A stretch of 64,000 nt of DNA from Microcebus murinus (Eukaryota; Chordata; Mammalia; Primates; Cheirogaleidae). The notes below the pieces were generated by a model. The model did no database searches. It was given only the letters and a program-made list of their open reading frames with translations, and had not been told where the DNA came from. Every line of letters starts with the position of its first letter. The stretch's first letter is position 1. This document shows positions 1-13,039 of this stretch, in pieces. The stretch covers positions 4,121,501 through 4,185,500 of the forward strand of contig NC_134108.1 in NCBI RefSeq assembly GCF_040939455.1, given 5' to 3'. The position numbers and the translations under genes were made by a program.

Positions 1-1105
1 TGAGTCATGGAACCCCTTGAGGATGCAATTGTGATTATTTATATAAGATAACAGTGATACTTGCACAACAGACTTGCAAAGTAAGGCACTTTTCACAGGG
101 ATGACATTACACACGTTCTCCTTTTGGGCCTATTTATGGAATTTTGATGTATCTAATAGGCAACACTCAGTAGTTAAGGAAAGGATATATTACCCGTAAA
201 TGTGGTGTCTAGAGTTCTCTACTGTATCTCTTGGAAAACTGGAACATAGGTAAGTGGCTGAGACAATGTACTGTACTTAGACTCACTCTTTAGCCACACT
301 CTGAAGAATGTTCTTCCAGTCCTCTCTGAGAGTCCATGTTCCAAAACTCTCCAGGTACCGCCCCCCCCCCCCACATGGCTCCTGCGCATGCCCTCTTCAC
401 ACCTTGCCTCTAGGACGATTCCCTCCCACTTAACAGGTGGGATTGCTTAACAGTGGGCTGGAGTCTAGGGGCTATTGCTCCTTTTGCTCCTATCACAGGG
501 AGTCTTCCCATTTACAACCTTCCTTGAAGTGGGTTCCTGGGTACTTGGATCTGGTAGTCCCATGGGAAAAATTCCTGAAGATGAGGATGAAACACCCTTG
601 GAACATCTTCCCATGTAGGCAGTAGCCAGCCAGCGACTCCTTCCTTAGCTATCTACTGATACCCTCCTTTTCCTGAATCCATAGGAGGGTGCTGTGGGGA
701 GACATTTGCAATGTGAAGTGACACGGATATTTCATTTTCTGTGCTGAAGACTCCTCCATTCCATTGGGGGTCAATAAGAAACATTTATTTACATAAAAGC
801 TATGAAAACATACCTGCTTTGCTTATGTATATTTCACAGATCGTATGAAGTGAGATATTCTTTCCATAAACTTCTGCCTCTCTTTTTCTGAGCAAAGAAA
901 AGCAAATTTCCTTTAATGACATCAGTTCTGGTACATTTTCGCCTACGCGTTGCTCACAGTCTTCAAGACTGCAGCTACTGACAGGACCCCAGATGGCTCT
1001 GTCCACACCCACGCTGTTTGTGGGATGGCCGTGGCCCTGAGCCAGCTGGGTCTACAGCGCGTCTGGAAGTCATGTTTCTTACCTTCTGTCTAGATTGGTG
1101 GCATC
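1..1105. other. Unassigned non-coding DNA
   Basis: No recognisable repeat, exon or RNA gene. The only open frames are under about 70 codons with no family resemblance. A run of 12 C lies at 361-372. The rest looks like ordinary unique mammalian sequence. Confidence 0.5.
361..372. repeat. Poly(C) run
   Basis: Twelve consecutive C residues followed by 'acatgg'. The length is likely to vary between individuals and to be prone to sequencing error. Confidence 0.9.
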
Positions 1106-1127
1106 CTCTCTCTCTCTCTCTCTCTCT
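1106..1127. repeat. (CT)11 microsatellite
   Basis: Eleven uninterrupted CT units, followed by 'gtctcc'. No other feature is attached. Confidence 0.95.
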
Positions 1128-4100
1128 GTCTCCATTTTAAATTTCTTTTGTTTTCTGAATAGGTAATTCCATTCTCATTGTTAGCATATGAAAGTGTACT
1201 GTGAAGTTTCTCTTCTGCCCCATCTCCTGTTTGCTAATTCCCAGAAGCCCTCTCCATAGATGAGCTCGGTTCCTAGTTCTAAATGCATATGCGAGCAAAT
1301 ACAAATGTGCATGCCACCCTCTCTTCAGACAAAGAGAAACGCAGCAACAGCATCGAGCACCTCGCGTTTTTTCACGGAATGATAAATAAAGGAGACAGTA
1401 GCAGAAAGAGCTGGTGTTCAGCAAATACCTTCTCCCCTTTCAGAGGAGGCAGTTACTGCTCAAAGGCAGCTACTCGGACAGATTGGCACTTCCCAGCCTC
1501 TTGTGGATCCAGCTATGGACTTGGGACTGGTTCTTTCACGTAGAGCGTGGGTAGCAGCCATGCTCCACTTTCACATCGAGGGTGTTAAGACGCAGCTGTG
1601 CCTCTACTGTGCCTGGGTTCCATCCCATCGGCCGGATGCAGACAGAGCAGCGGCCTCGGAGCATGATGAGACCCGAGACTAAGGGGGTGCTGGCCCCAGA
1701 GGAGAGCTGCCCACCAGGAGAGGGAGAGAGAAACTCCCACGGCAGTGATGAGCTGCAGGCCTGCGGTTGGGAGCAGTCCGGTCGCCAGGAAGGAAATCGT
1801 GCACAGGGGTCAGAGAGAAAGTCTTCTTCTGGCTTTTGTTTGTACAGCTGCTTACTATTCCATTGGAAAGATAAACATCATTGCTTTAGGCTGCCCCTAT
1901 TTTGGATATTCAAGCCCTTTCTAGACTTTGCCATTCCAAACCATGCTGCTATGGGTAGAGGTGCATGTAGCTCATTTCACCTGTGAAATATCCTTCAGAG
2001 CAATAGTTCATTTTGAAATTGATGTCAACGTCATGAGTAAAAAAAAGAAAAAGAAAAGAAAATCTTGTTTTAATATTTACCGTCAATATGTATGTCAAAT
2101 ACAGCCAATGCACTACCAAAATGAATACAAAGTGTATACATATTATTCTGTCCCCTTTCTGACGGGCTTACACCCACCCACGGTCAGAAACCCAGAAGGC
2201 AGTGTTACCTAGCCCACCTTCCTGGCTCGGAGGTCGCTGAACCAGCAGCCTCGATGATCTGGATTAAAAATGAATCCAGTTGGGAAGTAAAACGGCTGTC
2301 TGGTCTTTCAATAACGATGTCATGTGTTCTATTATGAATCAGTTCATCAGCTGTCACTCAGGATCCTAATTTACCCTTACTCTACACACATTCCGAAAAG
2401 ACATTGGTCGTGTGGGTAAAACTTAAATTAGAAGCGGGAAAGACTGGAGCAATGGAGCACTGCTTTGAACAAGGAGAGGAAGGTGGTGCAGAGAGCCCAG
2501 AAAGCGTAAACATCAAACAGAAGTGCTCCAAGGCACCGAGAAAAGGACAGTTTCAAGTCAGGGCAAACCCTGCATTGCTATTTGCTGGCGCAACAGCATA
2601 ACTGATATTTAAAGCCAGCACCCTGGGTCACAGAGGAATTATTTAAGTCATATTTTGTATGCTATTTGAAAGCAAAAAAAGTATAATATTTTAATAAATG
2701 TTACCATGCTAAGGAGTCAGCTTTGATGTCTACTTAGAAAATGTGCATGTATGGAACAGGTTATTTCCTTCCAAGTCTAAATAAATCCAGTGTGGGCGAG
2801 AGGATATCAGGTCCTGATAATCCAGAACTCTACAATGGACAGTATCCGTGAGCTGCCAAGCCTAGGGAGGAAGAAAAGAAAGGTGCAAGAAATCTCTTTA
2901 ATGGAAGAAGAATGGAATTGAGTTTCCAGTGAAAAGGCAAATGGCTTTCTGACATTTGTGTTCTTCCACGGGCTCTGTTGTCCTGTGACCTGCAAAACAC
3001 CCTTAACCATGCCCTCTGACCCCCATCTGAAGTACCTGATGTCCCCAGTGTGGACTGTACTGGCTCATTCATCAAGAATAGTATTTAATCAGAACTGTGA
3101 GTCCAGACGACGAGACTCATTAAAGTCACGGCAGGATAGCTCGGGCTCAGAGCTGTGGCCTTATCCTTGGGCTGCTTTTCCTTTCACCTGCCAATTATTT
3201 CCATACACCTTTGACCTCCTGGCTCCTGCACTAAGCACAGATTAAGCTTGTTAACCTCTGGGAGGGAAGACCCTGAAGGAAGCTCCACCAGCACGGTTGG
3301 TGATCGGGGCAGGTGCCCACGCTCACTGCTGAACGGCCATCCTGCTTGGCAGCCCATGGCAGCTGCGGGAGCAAAGCTACTTGCGCCGGGGATGCAGTGA
3401 CATCCCCCCAGCTACTCTTCACGCAAGTGCGGCGTTGGGTCCGCCCTGGCTCTTTCGAGGCCGTTGTCTTTTTTATTTCCTCTACACCGCTACGGGAATG
3501 GAAAGTTCTTCTCCACGTTGTACCCGAGATCGCTGTTTAGGATTGCATGGAGAACAGCTACCACAGCTCTCCCCACCTCCCCCGGAGGGTTATGGAGACC
3601 CTCGCTGCTCTTAGTAAAGCGAGGAGACTTGGGCATGCCTTGCTCCATAACCAACAACATCATTAAAACGGCAATAAATGCGCATGTTCTCCCCGAGCCT
3701 GTAACAGGTCCTCAAATTGTGCAGAGAAACAGATGGACTAGAACTCCTTCCTTGATCTGGAATTAACAAATACGACTTTCTGATTATGCTAATCTGAGGA
3801 GAGTTTAGCATAGAGCATATGTGTTTGGATTCCGGATATTTCTTATTTACAAGCAAAACTAAATTTAATTTCTCCTTCCCACTTTCTGAGGCCCTTTTTG
3901 CAGGTTTTGAAAACTTGTTTGGGGATGTTGAGAAAGCATCCAGCTCGGAGTCTGTCTGAGTCTAGGATTAGGCCCGCACTGGTTTTGCACCATTATCAAG
4001 TTGGTATAAACGCACTTATTGACATCTTCCCTTTAAGAAGCACATTACAGAATCCGTTCTTCTGCCCCCACTCACAACTCTATTCTTTCATCCAAAAACA

Positions 4101-5885
4101 TACACAATCATACTTTTGTCAACCACCACGATCAATGTAAATATAGTGGCCTTACATTTTCTCATACACTCTTTTATTCTAACATTTGTTTACTAACAAA
4201 AATGGGCTTGGACATTGTCTTCACTATATCATTCCAGTGTCATTTCGATCAAGAAGGGACTACCCTGAGGTGCGTGGTTCTTATGTTTGATACACAATAT
4301 CAATTCCCCCGAGAAGGTGTTTTTCCAGTGCAGATCCAAGGATCAGCTACATCAACATCACCCAGTGAGCCGGGGGTCATGTCACTGTTCAAATGCTTGA
4401 CTCCTGCTACAGCCAGACACTTGGGCTCAGAAGCTCTTCAGTTGGGGCCCAGGGACTCTGAATTCTGAGTCTCTGCCTGAGTGACTGTTGGCTAATACGT
4501 GCCGTATTAATTATACACAAATATAATGAATGGGTACATAAACGAGGTCCATTCTCTCTTCACTCCTGCCCTTTAATCAGTCAGTGAGATTTCAAAAGAC
4601 CTGTGAAAATGCAGCGCTAGGCCCTGCAACTTTCTAATATGACTACTTAATATGAAAAGTGCATGAAAAAACCAAAGGCCATTCTAGTTGGGCACCGAGC
4701 GCACTGAACAGTGTCGAGATACGTGTTTGCAGAAGTCCAGTGTACGAAAGCTGCTCCCATTTTTGTATTTTGGAAGGTTTAGGAGAGGAAAGGGATTAAG
4801 AGTGGACTTCATGGGGATGGACAGTCTGGATACTGGGATCAGGAAAAGGAAGGACTTAAGTAATAACAGAAACAAGCAAGGCAAATCCACAGAGCACAGA
4901 TCAATCTCCTGCTAGAGTCGGGGTCTCTCCTGGCATAGGCAGTAAGAGAGGACATCGTTTGTGTCAAATTTCCAAGTGACAAACTCACCAAAGGCCAGTC
5001 TGCTTTTTATTATCACCAGGGGCATGCAATTAATTCTAAACTACTTCAGTATTAAATACATATTCTCTTTAAAAAAAAAAAAAGCATTCATTGGTCTAAG
5101 TTCTGTTACTGTTCAGCTATATGTGAGCTCCAAAGAATCATATTTTTACTACTTATCCTTAATATATGTTGAGTTCCACATGATAGTTATTTCAGAGAAC
5201 TCAACAACATGTGTCTGTTTAGAGGATGAGTTTGCAAAGTTTGGGGATCATTAGCTCACTTCAGACACAGTCGATGTCTTCGAATTCTGTGGCAAACATG
5301 TACCTGAGTTTAAGTAGTAGGTTTGAAATGGAAAATGATGACCCAGTGGGGGAAAAAAATGAAGTAATCGAACTTGAGTTGCTCCAGTTCTGTTATTCTG
5401 TGACCAGTTTGAGCTTTTACTGAATTTAAAACTTGAAACAGTGGAACAATGCAAATTGTGAAGAGTAATACTTTTGTTTGGTTTTAATTTACAGATGAAA
5501 TATTTTTATGGATTTGAGTAGTAACAGTGTTGAACAAAGTACAGTGAAATACAAAGTTTTAAAAATGTTTCTTAAATATTAGTGCACTGAAATTACAGAT
5601 AATGCCATTCATTGTGTCCACAACAAAATACAGTGAAATGGTCATTACATAGCAAAGAAATCAAAATTTGAAGAATACCGGAAGGAATGGCCAAAGAGAC
5701 TGGCCTTCCATGGCCAGAAAAAATTAAATAGTCAATGCTTGAATACTTTGTTTTCAGCAAGAACTAGGCTTTCATTGTAAAGCAGAAAATTCATTCATTT
5801 TCTCTGCTTTTTGGAGCAAAAGGACATGTTTAAACTTTTTAACAAAAAATGCAAATTATGATAAATTATATGTAAAGTTCTTCAC
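1128..5885. other. Unassigned non-coding DNA, possibly with a decayed MER5-like piece
   Basis: No gene is supported. The largest open frame (134 codons from 1,582) has no recognisable domain and overlaps another frame. The stretch is moderately GC-rich around 1.5-1.8 kb and 3.1-3.6 kb but does not look like a CpG island. Roughly 4,342-4,470 has phrases resembling the mammal-wide hAT element MER5A ('tcaacatcaccca', 'tggggcccagggactctgaa'), but this is too decayed to call separately. The part from 5,430 to 5,880 is AT-rich and unassigned. Confidence 0.45.
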
Positions 5886-6257
5886 TGATGAATGTCTCCT
5901 CCAAAACTTAAGTTGAAATTTAATTGCCCCTGTAGCAGTAGTTAAGAGATGGAACCTTTAAGAAATGGTTAGGCCACAGGGCTCTGCCCTCATGAATGGA
6001 TTAATGCTATTTTCATGGGAGTGGGTCCCTGATAAAAGGACTAGTTCAGCTCCCTTTCACCTCTCTCTCTCCCTCTCTCTCATGCCCATGTGATGCCTTC
6101 CACTAAGTAATGACTCAGCAAGAAGGCCCTCTCCAGCTGCCACCCCCTCAATCTTGGACTTCCCAGCCCCTAGAACCACAAGGCAGAAAATTTCTGTTCA
6201 TTATAAATTACCTGGACTGTGGTCTTCTGTTACAGCAGCATAAAATGGACTAAACAG
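5886..6257 (+). mobile_element. Solo LTR, ERVL-MaLR (MST/MLT1 type)
   Basis: The sequence follows the MaLR LTR plan in the forward direction. It opens with 'gaatgtctcctccaaaact', then 'ttgaaatttaattgcccc', then 'ggctctgccctcatgaatgg'. A CT-rich block and 'cttggacttcccagcc' follow, and it ends near 'aatggactaaaca'. There is no internal retroviral sequence on either side, so this is a solitary LTR left by recombination. A clean 5-bp target duplication is not obvious. Subfamily is uncertain between MST and MLT1. Confidence 0.8.
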
Positions 6258-6653
6258 AGAGATTTTTTTTCCCTATAGAGATATTTAAAATCTGCAAGAA
6301 TCAAACTTGACAAAATAAATACATGGATAGTATTTTAATTTCTGTAATTCATTATGTAATGCGTGCTTTATGAATCTCTGCCAAATTTATCATTATTTTG
6401 AAGACTATTGCTATACTCTCTTACTTCAAGTGAAAGAAACTTTTTAAAATTGAAATTAACAAATAGTGTTATTTGATTAGCTATTGATGGAGATAAATGA
6501 ATAGATCTGGCTCTACTCTCTGCTGAATGTCAATATGCAAAAAGATCCATTTGACAGAGTTGCTGACAAATTAACAGAAATTAATACTCAAAACCAGAAA
6601 TTGTAATTTTATTCTATTCTGTGACATTGTTATTCATGCCCATGCATTATGTC

Positions 6654-6693
<40 letters not shown>

Positions 6694-6694
6694 A
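6654..6694. repeat. (TA)n(TG)n compound microsatellite
   Basis: About seven TA units run directly into about thirteen TG units. It lies just left of an old L1 tail fragment. Confidence 0.95.
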
Positions 6695-6734
6695 TTTCTG
6701 AGAAATGTACATTATAGTTTTGTATATTCTAGGG

Positions 6735-7290
6735 TTTTCCATAATTTGTACCATACCATATGTATTCTTCCAAAACTATGTTTATTAATTTAATATTGTG
6801 CTTGTGAGAGTATCTATGTTGATATATGTAGCTCTAGTTCATTTACTTTCACTACTCTATCATGTTCCAAGGCATAAATACATCTTTTTAATGCATCCTT
6901 CTGGAAGTGAATCTTTAGATTATTTCCAGATTATGACGGGGGTTATGAACATCCTTGCTCATGTCTTCCTAGGTTCATACCCATATACCTATGTGCAGAA
7001 TGACTCAATAAGCAACTATACATTTTTCAAACTTTACTAGATATGCCATATTGATCTTCAAAAGGCTTGTAAAAATTTATTTTCTCACAAGTAGTGAATG
7101 AAAGTTTCCACTGCAGTCCTCAACAATAGTTGTTACAGGCAGAGATTTAATTTCTGCAAATGTAAGTATAAAATGTTACATCACTTTGTTTTTATTTTCA
7201 TTTCCCTGATTTCCAGTGAGATTGAACATCTTTTCATATGTTTTTTGTGAATTCAGTTTCTAAAGCCCTTATTCTGTAAATCCCAGTGTT
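6735..7290 (-). mobile_element. Old L1 3'-end fragment
   Basis: Read on the minus strand this resembles the 3'UTR and end of an ancient L1 (L1ME/L1M4 class). The plus strand shows the usual antisense landmarks: 'ttaatgcatccttctggaa', 'ggttatgaacatccttgctc', 'atgccatattgatcttcaaa' and 'atttccctgatttccagtga'. It is heavily diverged and truncated. The 80-codon open frame inside it is a chance antisense reading. The exact subfamily cannot be set by eye. Confidence 0.65.
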
Positions 7291-7819
7291 TCTTCACATC
7301 CTGTTATAACAATTATATTTTCAGTATTGTAATTGTACAAATTGGCATTTTTAAATTTGATGACTGTTCTGCTTATTAATGGCCAGTAACACTTAAAAAT
7401 AAGAAGAATTTGTTCGAGTTAATTATATGTTAATTACCAGGAAGTTGCAATTTTTCACTCAGATATTCATTATTAGATGTAGTATATTGGGACACATGAA
7501 TAATTCCACCGAAAAAGTCTAAACAAGTTAAATATACAGAAGAATTTATGAACAAACAAGCCCATTGCAGAGCTGTGCTCTACGAAATCCAAACTTCTAA
7601 TCCTGGCAGGCAGGTCTTACTTTTCTAACCTCATTTCCTCCCAAGCTCCCCTCCCTCTTGCAGAGGAAGCTGGTCACCCCAGCTTCTCCACTCCCTAGAG
7701 CCTGCCCAGCTCACACTGGCTTCCGAGATACTCTCCAGATGTTTCCCTCATCCTGAAATCCTCTGCTTGGATTTTCTTACAGCCTGATTTCTCAGTCACA
7801 TTAACTCCGAACTACTCAA

Positions 7820-7855
<36 letters not shown>

Positions 7856-8629
7856 TAAATTTATTCATAATACTTTTTCATTACCTGATACTGCCTTGTT
7901 TACTTTTCACCTTTTTATAGTCAGTTTCACCATATGAAAACACAGCTCCAAGAGACCAGGGTCCCTGAGTATCCCGGGCGCCCAGAGCAGCGTTGTGATG
8001 CGGGCATGCAATAAATCTGATCTTAAGGCTGGGTGAAGGTTGCGTAGGAGGCACACACTTCTCACATTAAATATATCAAAGTCCACACAAAGCGAGGAAA
8101 ATGCACTCGCGATGACCACAGGATTGTGATGAGGGCTTTTATGAGTAGTGCAATTCAATTCAATCCACTTCCTATATGGAGGGAATGCCAGACGTTGGCT
8201 TTAAGTTGAAGGTGATTCTATGGTGCCAGATTAATTGAAGAGAGTTTGAATTAAACATGTGATGAAGGTTCTTACATATGAAGAAGAAACGTGGGTGAAA
8301 ATGAAGCTGCCGGAACAGAGTATCACCAGACAAAGAACTTCAATGGTGCCCTTATCCAATAGTGATGCTTTAGCGGGAGCTGCTCAGGTGCTACCTGCAG
8401 GAAAGATAGCCGAAAGTCACAATTATGTGATGAATAATATTCAATTAATTGTTCTAATTTAATCTGGAATGTGAATGCCACAAAAATCTGGGAACAAAAT
8501 CACCTTCAAGGCATCTTTCTATTGATATTGCAAAAGAAACCTTGCAACACAGAGAACTGGATAGTGGTCACTGGATTGGATCTTTGCAGATATTTTTGAC
8601 TGCTAAAAATGAATGAAACTAAAAGTACC
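7291..8629. other. Unassigned non-coding DNA
   Basis: AT-rich sequence with a short GC-richer part at 7,600-7,780. No repeat family or coding exon is recognised apart from the microsatellite listed separately. Confidence 0.45.
7821..7856. repeat. (CT)9(GT)9 compound microsatellite
   Basis: Nine CT units are joined directly to nine GT units with no interruption. Confidence 0.95.
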
Positions 8630-8969
8630 TGTCTTTGTCAGATGCTATAACAAATTACCATAATCTGGGTGGCTTATAAACACCAGACATTTATTTCTTA
8701 TAGCATTAGAAGCTGGAAAGTCCAAAATCAAGGTGCCAACAGATTTGGTGTCTGTTGAGGGCCTGCTTCCTGGTTTGCAGATGGTACCTTCTCACTGCAT
8801 CCTCACATACTGGAAAGGGCTGAGCTAGCTATGTGAAATCTCTTTTATAAGAGTATTAATCCTGGTCTGTGTAATCACATCCCAAAGGCCCCATTTTCCA
8901 ATACTATCACTTGGTGATTAAGTTTCAACATATGAAATTTGGAGGGACACAAACATTAAGACCATAGCA
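8630..8969 (-). mobile_element. Solo LTR, ERVL-MaLR (MLT1 type), with intact target duplication
   Basis: The reverse complement opens with 'tgctatggtcttaatgtttg' and passes through 'ggcctttgggatgtgatta'. It then has 'ccttgattttggactttcca' and 'aagaaataaatgtctg' (the poly-A signal region) before ending in the CA terminus, as in MLT1 LTRs. The 5-bp sequence 'gtacc' sits directly on both sides (8,625-8,629 and 8,970-8,974), which fits the retroviral target-site duplication and fixes both ends. No internal sequence remains, so it is a solitary LTR. Confidence 0.88.
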
Positions 8970-8974
8970 GTACC

Positions 8975-11384
8975 ATTAGATGTGGATTATTTACTTAGAG
9001 GCTTTGTAGAATATGAAAAGGAGTGGCCTCTTGCATTAAATGGTACACATTAAGCATTAATAGCATGGGTGTAATACTCTGTAGAATCAAACCGCATTTT
9101 TCAGAGTCTACTAATTCCAAAAAAAGCCTTCATAATTTAGAAAGCTGTGTTTTGTCTCTTATCTTTGCAAACACTTTATTGCAGATGTGACTAATTAGCA
9201 GTATAAACAGGTTTGCTAGGGGAATGTTTATATTACTTAGGAAAGAGCATAATTAGGAAAGAAGGTACAAAGAACATAATTCTGGGAGCAGTTGAAGATT
9301 GAGTGATTAATGTATCCTGAACATCCCCTAAAGACCATTTGTGGGTATTATCTATTATTACTATTATTATGATTACTGCATTCTTAGTGTTAATATGCAA
9401 ATACTTCCATGGTGCGTATACTTTTATATAGTGATATATAATATATGTTTAATGTCACTAATAACACCACATGTTTACTGCCAATGAAACTGAACTTCTG
9501 ATAAGTATCTCAGAAGGGTCCATTCTTTTTCTATTTTCTTGACTAGAAGCCATGACTTTTGACTCTGAAACCTGAAATATTTTGATACCGGCTACTGAAG
9601 ACCCTTGCCTGAATATATATTTTGTTGTCCATCCCAATTCATAAGAAATTGGAATCTTTTAATGTTTCCTAAATATTATAAAAAGAGGACATAAAATAAA
9701 TAGTTAAAATCATACCCAACTTTACCAATGTCATTTGAATATAGGGACACTCATTTCCCATTTCTAATCAAAGAATTGTTCAGACCAAACCTATGCTTCC
9801 TCACTGAGGGCATCCCATTTATATTTCAGAAGCCTCATTACATGTAATCAATTCTGTAATTGTAATCTCATTGATAATACCTACTAGATCCAAGTGCATG
9901 TCTAGGTGGAATCTAGGCAGATGCACCAGATACACAGTCTTTCAAGCTGACTGTCCGGAGAGCTGTCTCTCTATCTCATGAGCATAAATCATAGCTGATG
10001 AAATTGGTTGGGGAGATGAATGGACAAAGTATTAAGTGCACAATTTATTAAAAATTAATCATTCACCAAAACAGTATTCTTGACCAAACCCTACACTGAA
10101 AACTAGCTTAGGTATATAATTAAGTAAGGCAAAATTTGTTTCTAATAAACAACTGATAAGTAGTTTAGATTATACACATACGTGACTAAAAAACAGTCCT
10201 AGCATATCTCCCCCCAAGACAAGTATATCCCTCACCTGATCCTTATGACTTTACCCAGGGCTGCTGTTTTGTTGTTGTTGCTTCTAATTCAAAGCCACTT
10301 TCATTTTACATACTATGTATTCAGTAAAATTTTGAACAAACTTGCTATGTTACCTATTCTAAAATTTCAAACTAATAAACTAAAGACATTTAGTATGCTT
10401 TTCTAGGCAGTTGTGTTTTTGAAAAAAAAAAATAAAGCCAATGCATGGAGACAATTACAGTAAAATTAAAGGAGACAGATATTATATTATTTAAATGTGC
10501 AGTTTAAAAGTACATATTGAAAGTTGCTGCCCATTAATGTAAATTATTTTGCAGTGAAAATATCTAATTATCTCTTCCAGATAACAAATATAAATGTAAA
10601 TGTTTCAATCTAATCATAATAACCTGCTGGGAGAGAAGCTGCACAATTAGGAGCCCAAATATGCTCCGAAGTTGAGTTGTCTGTGAAATTCACCTCAACA
10701 GTCTCTGGTGTGCTGTTTCCAGGTGCCTCTTTTATAGAACATGAAAAGGAAAAAAATGTATTGGTTGTTTTTTGTGTGTTGAAATTACATTTTTATAAGA
10801 GCAATTATTTAGTTCGGTAAATGATGGCAATGAATTTTTTTTAAGTATCATGGTTCTCAGTAAAATGCATCTACAAAAGTATGTATGTGAGTTAATTTCA
10901 AGTACTTTTCTCACCCACTGATTTCATGTCAGAATTGCTAAACTTTCTATAGCTGAAGGCAAATAGACTATTGCCAGCTTCAGATTTAAAATATATACTG
11001 AAACAGATAATTTTGTAATACGAATAAAATTCCTGAGACCCTTGGAGGTGTGACTCAGCCATGTTTTATTTATAGGAATTCTCAGATTAGGTGCTTGTTT
11101 ATCTTTTTCTTTAGACACGCCTGAGCTCTGTTGTTGACATTATAGCAGTTAAACCTAATATCAAGAAGAACGAAGTGCTGGGTATGCAGCCATGATCTCA
11201 AAAACACCATTTGGTTACGGAAATTGAAATTGTTGATTGTTACTGACTGAGAAGGCTTAAAATAAGAGCTTCTGGGTTTATTTTTTCTTTTGGTGGGGTG
11301 ATATCCATCACCTGAGGCAATGATCATTTCTTTCTGTTTTGTGTTAAGACACTCCAATTCCACTCTTTTAGTTATTTAAAATCA
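8975..11384. other. Unassigned AT-rich DNA
   Basis: No repeat family or exon is recognised. Open frames are under 95 codons. The part at 10,430-10,650 ('cccattaatgtaaattatt', 'tctaattatctcttccagat', 'aatctaatcataataacctg') has the look of a conserved non-coding element with several homeodomain-like TAAT cores. Conservation itself cannot be seen from one sequence. Confidence 0.45.
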
Positions 11385-12602
11385 TACCTTAACTTATTAT
11401 TGATTATAGTCACTTTGTTTGGCTAGCAAATAATGGTCATTCTATCTAACTATCTAACTATGATTTGCACACATTAACCATTCCCTCTTTGTCCCTCCAC
11501 TCCCCACTACTTTTCCCAGCCTCTGGTAACCATCATTCTACTCTCTGTCTCCATGAAATCAACTATTTTTAATATTTAGCTTCCACATATGAGTGAGAAC
11601 ATGAGAGATTTATCTTTCTGCATTTAGCTTGTTTCACTTAACAAAATGTTCTCCAGTTGCATCCATGTTGTTGCAAATGGCAGGATTTCATTCTTTTTAT
11701 GGCTTTATAATATTCCATTGTGTGTATGTACCACAATTTCTTGTGGTTCATTTTCATCTATTAATGAACACTTAGGTTGACTCCATATCTTACTATTGTG
11801 AACAGTACTGCAGTAAACATGCAGATATCTTTTCAACATACTGAATTCCCTTCTTTGGGCTATATACCTGGCAGTGGTATTGCTGGGTCATATGGTAGTT
11901 CTATTTTTAGTTTTTTGAGGAAACTTCATACTCTTCTCCATAATGGTTTCACTAATTTACCTTCCTAACAACTATGTGATGTGAAAGGTTTCCCTTTTTC
12001 CACATCCTCACCAGCATTCATTATTTCCTGTCTTTGATAAAAGCCATTTTAATTGGGGGGAAATAATATCTCATTATAGTTTTGATTTGCATTTCTCTGA
12101 TAACTAATGATGTTGAGCATTTTTACATACACCTGTTGGCCATTTGTAGGTCTTCTTTTGAGAAATGTCTATTCAGATCCTTTGCCCATTTCTTAACTGG
12201 ATTATTTTATTTTTTCTTATTGAGTTGTTCAAGCTCCTTATATATTCTAGTTATTATATTAATCCCTTTTCAGATGGGCAGTTTGCAAATATTTTCTCCT
12301 CTTCTGTGGAGATGAGAAACTTCCAGCATTATGTTGAATTGTTTTCTTTCCTGTGTAGTAGCTTTTTAGCTTGATGTGATCCCATTTGTTCAGTTTTGCT
12401 TGGCTGCCTATGCTTTGTGGGTGTTACTCAAGAAGTCATTGTCCAGACCAATGTCATGAAGCATTTTACCAAGGTTTTCTTTTAGTAGTTTCAGGACTAG
12501 ATTTAAGTCTTTAATCCATTTTGATTTTATTTTTGTATATGATGAGAGATAAAGATCTCATTTCATTCTTCCACACCCAGATACCCAGTTTTCCCAGCAC
12601 TA

Positions 12603-13039
12603 CTATGTTTCTCTGAAAATAAGACCTACTCATAAAATAAGCCCTAGCAGGATTTCTAAGCATTTGCGCAATATAAGCCCTACCCCGAAAATAAGACCTA
12701 GTGATGAGCATGGCTACGCAGCACATCTACACAACCCATGCATTTCGTCGTGGAGCGATAAAGAAGACGAGTCTGCCCCATGAGAGCTCTGTTGCTCTAC
12801 ATGAGAGATTGGGGCCATTGGTTCCAAAGTAAATAGAGTTGCAAGAAATTCAGGATGGAATTCAGGGTTTGGAGAGTTATGATGATGTTCCAGAAGAAGA
12901 CAACTTAATTACATTTGAATAAATGTAGATTATTGTACCGTACTTAAAAAAAATAACACATCCCCTGAAAATAAGCCCTAGGGTGTCTTCTTGAGGAAAA
13001 ATAAATATAAGACCTTGTCTTATTTTCGGGGAAACACGG
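12603..13039. mobile_element. Non-autonomous Tc1/mariner-superfamily DNA transposon nested in L1
   Basis: The left end is 'ctatgtttctctgaaaataa' and the reversed right end is 'ccgtgtttccccgaaaataa', so terminal inverted repeats are clear. TA is present on both sides (12,601-12,602 and 13,040-13,041). Removing the 437-bp element plus one TA restores the normal L1 text 'cccagcactatttattgaag', so both ends are certain. Further 'aaaataagccctag' motifs occur inside near both ends. A TA duplication points to the Tc1/mariner superfamily and excludes piggyBac (TTAA) and hAT (8 bp). Family name not assigned. The element has no complete transposase. It must be younger than the L1 it entered. Confidence 0.9.
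12833..12922 (+). pseudogene. Possible remnant of a transposase C-terminus inside the nested transposon
   Basis: A short frame of 29 codons plus TAA reads IELQEIQDGIQGLESYDDVP and ends in an acidic stretch (EED...). An acidic C-terminus just before the right terminal repeat is what pogo/Tigger-like transposases usually have. That would make the element an internally deleted copy. The frame is closed upstream by a TAA at 12,830-12,832. A chance frame is quite possible at this length. Confidence 0.3.

Noticed and set aside
4342..4470. MER5A-like element
   Set aside because: Only a few phrases match. Too decayed to list as a separate feature.
12603..13039. piggyBac or hAT origin of the nested transposon
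   Set aside because: The duplicated target is TA, not TTAA or 8 bp.
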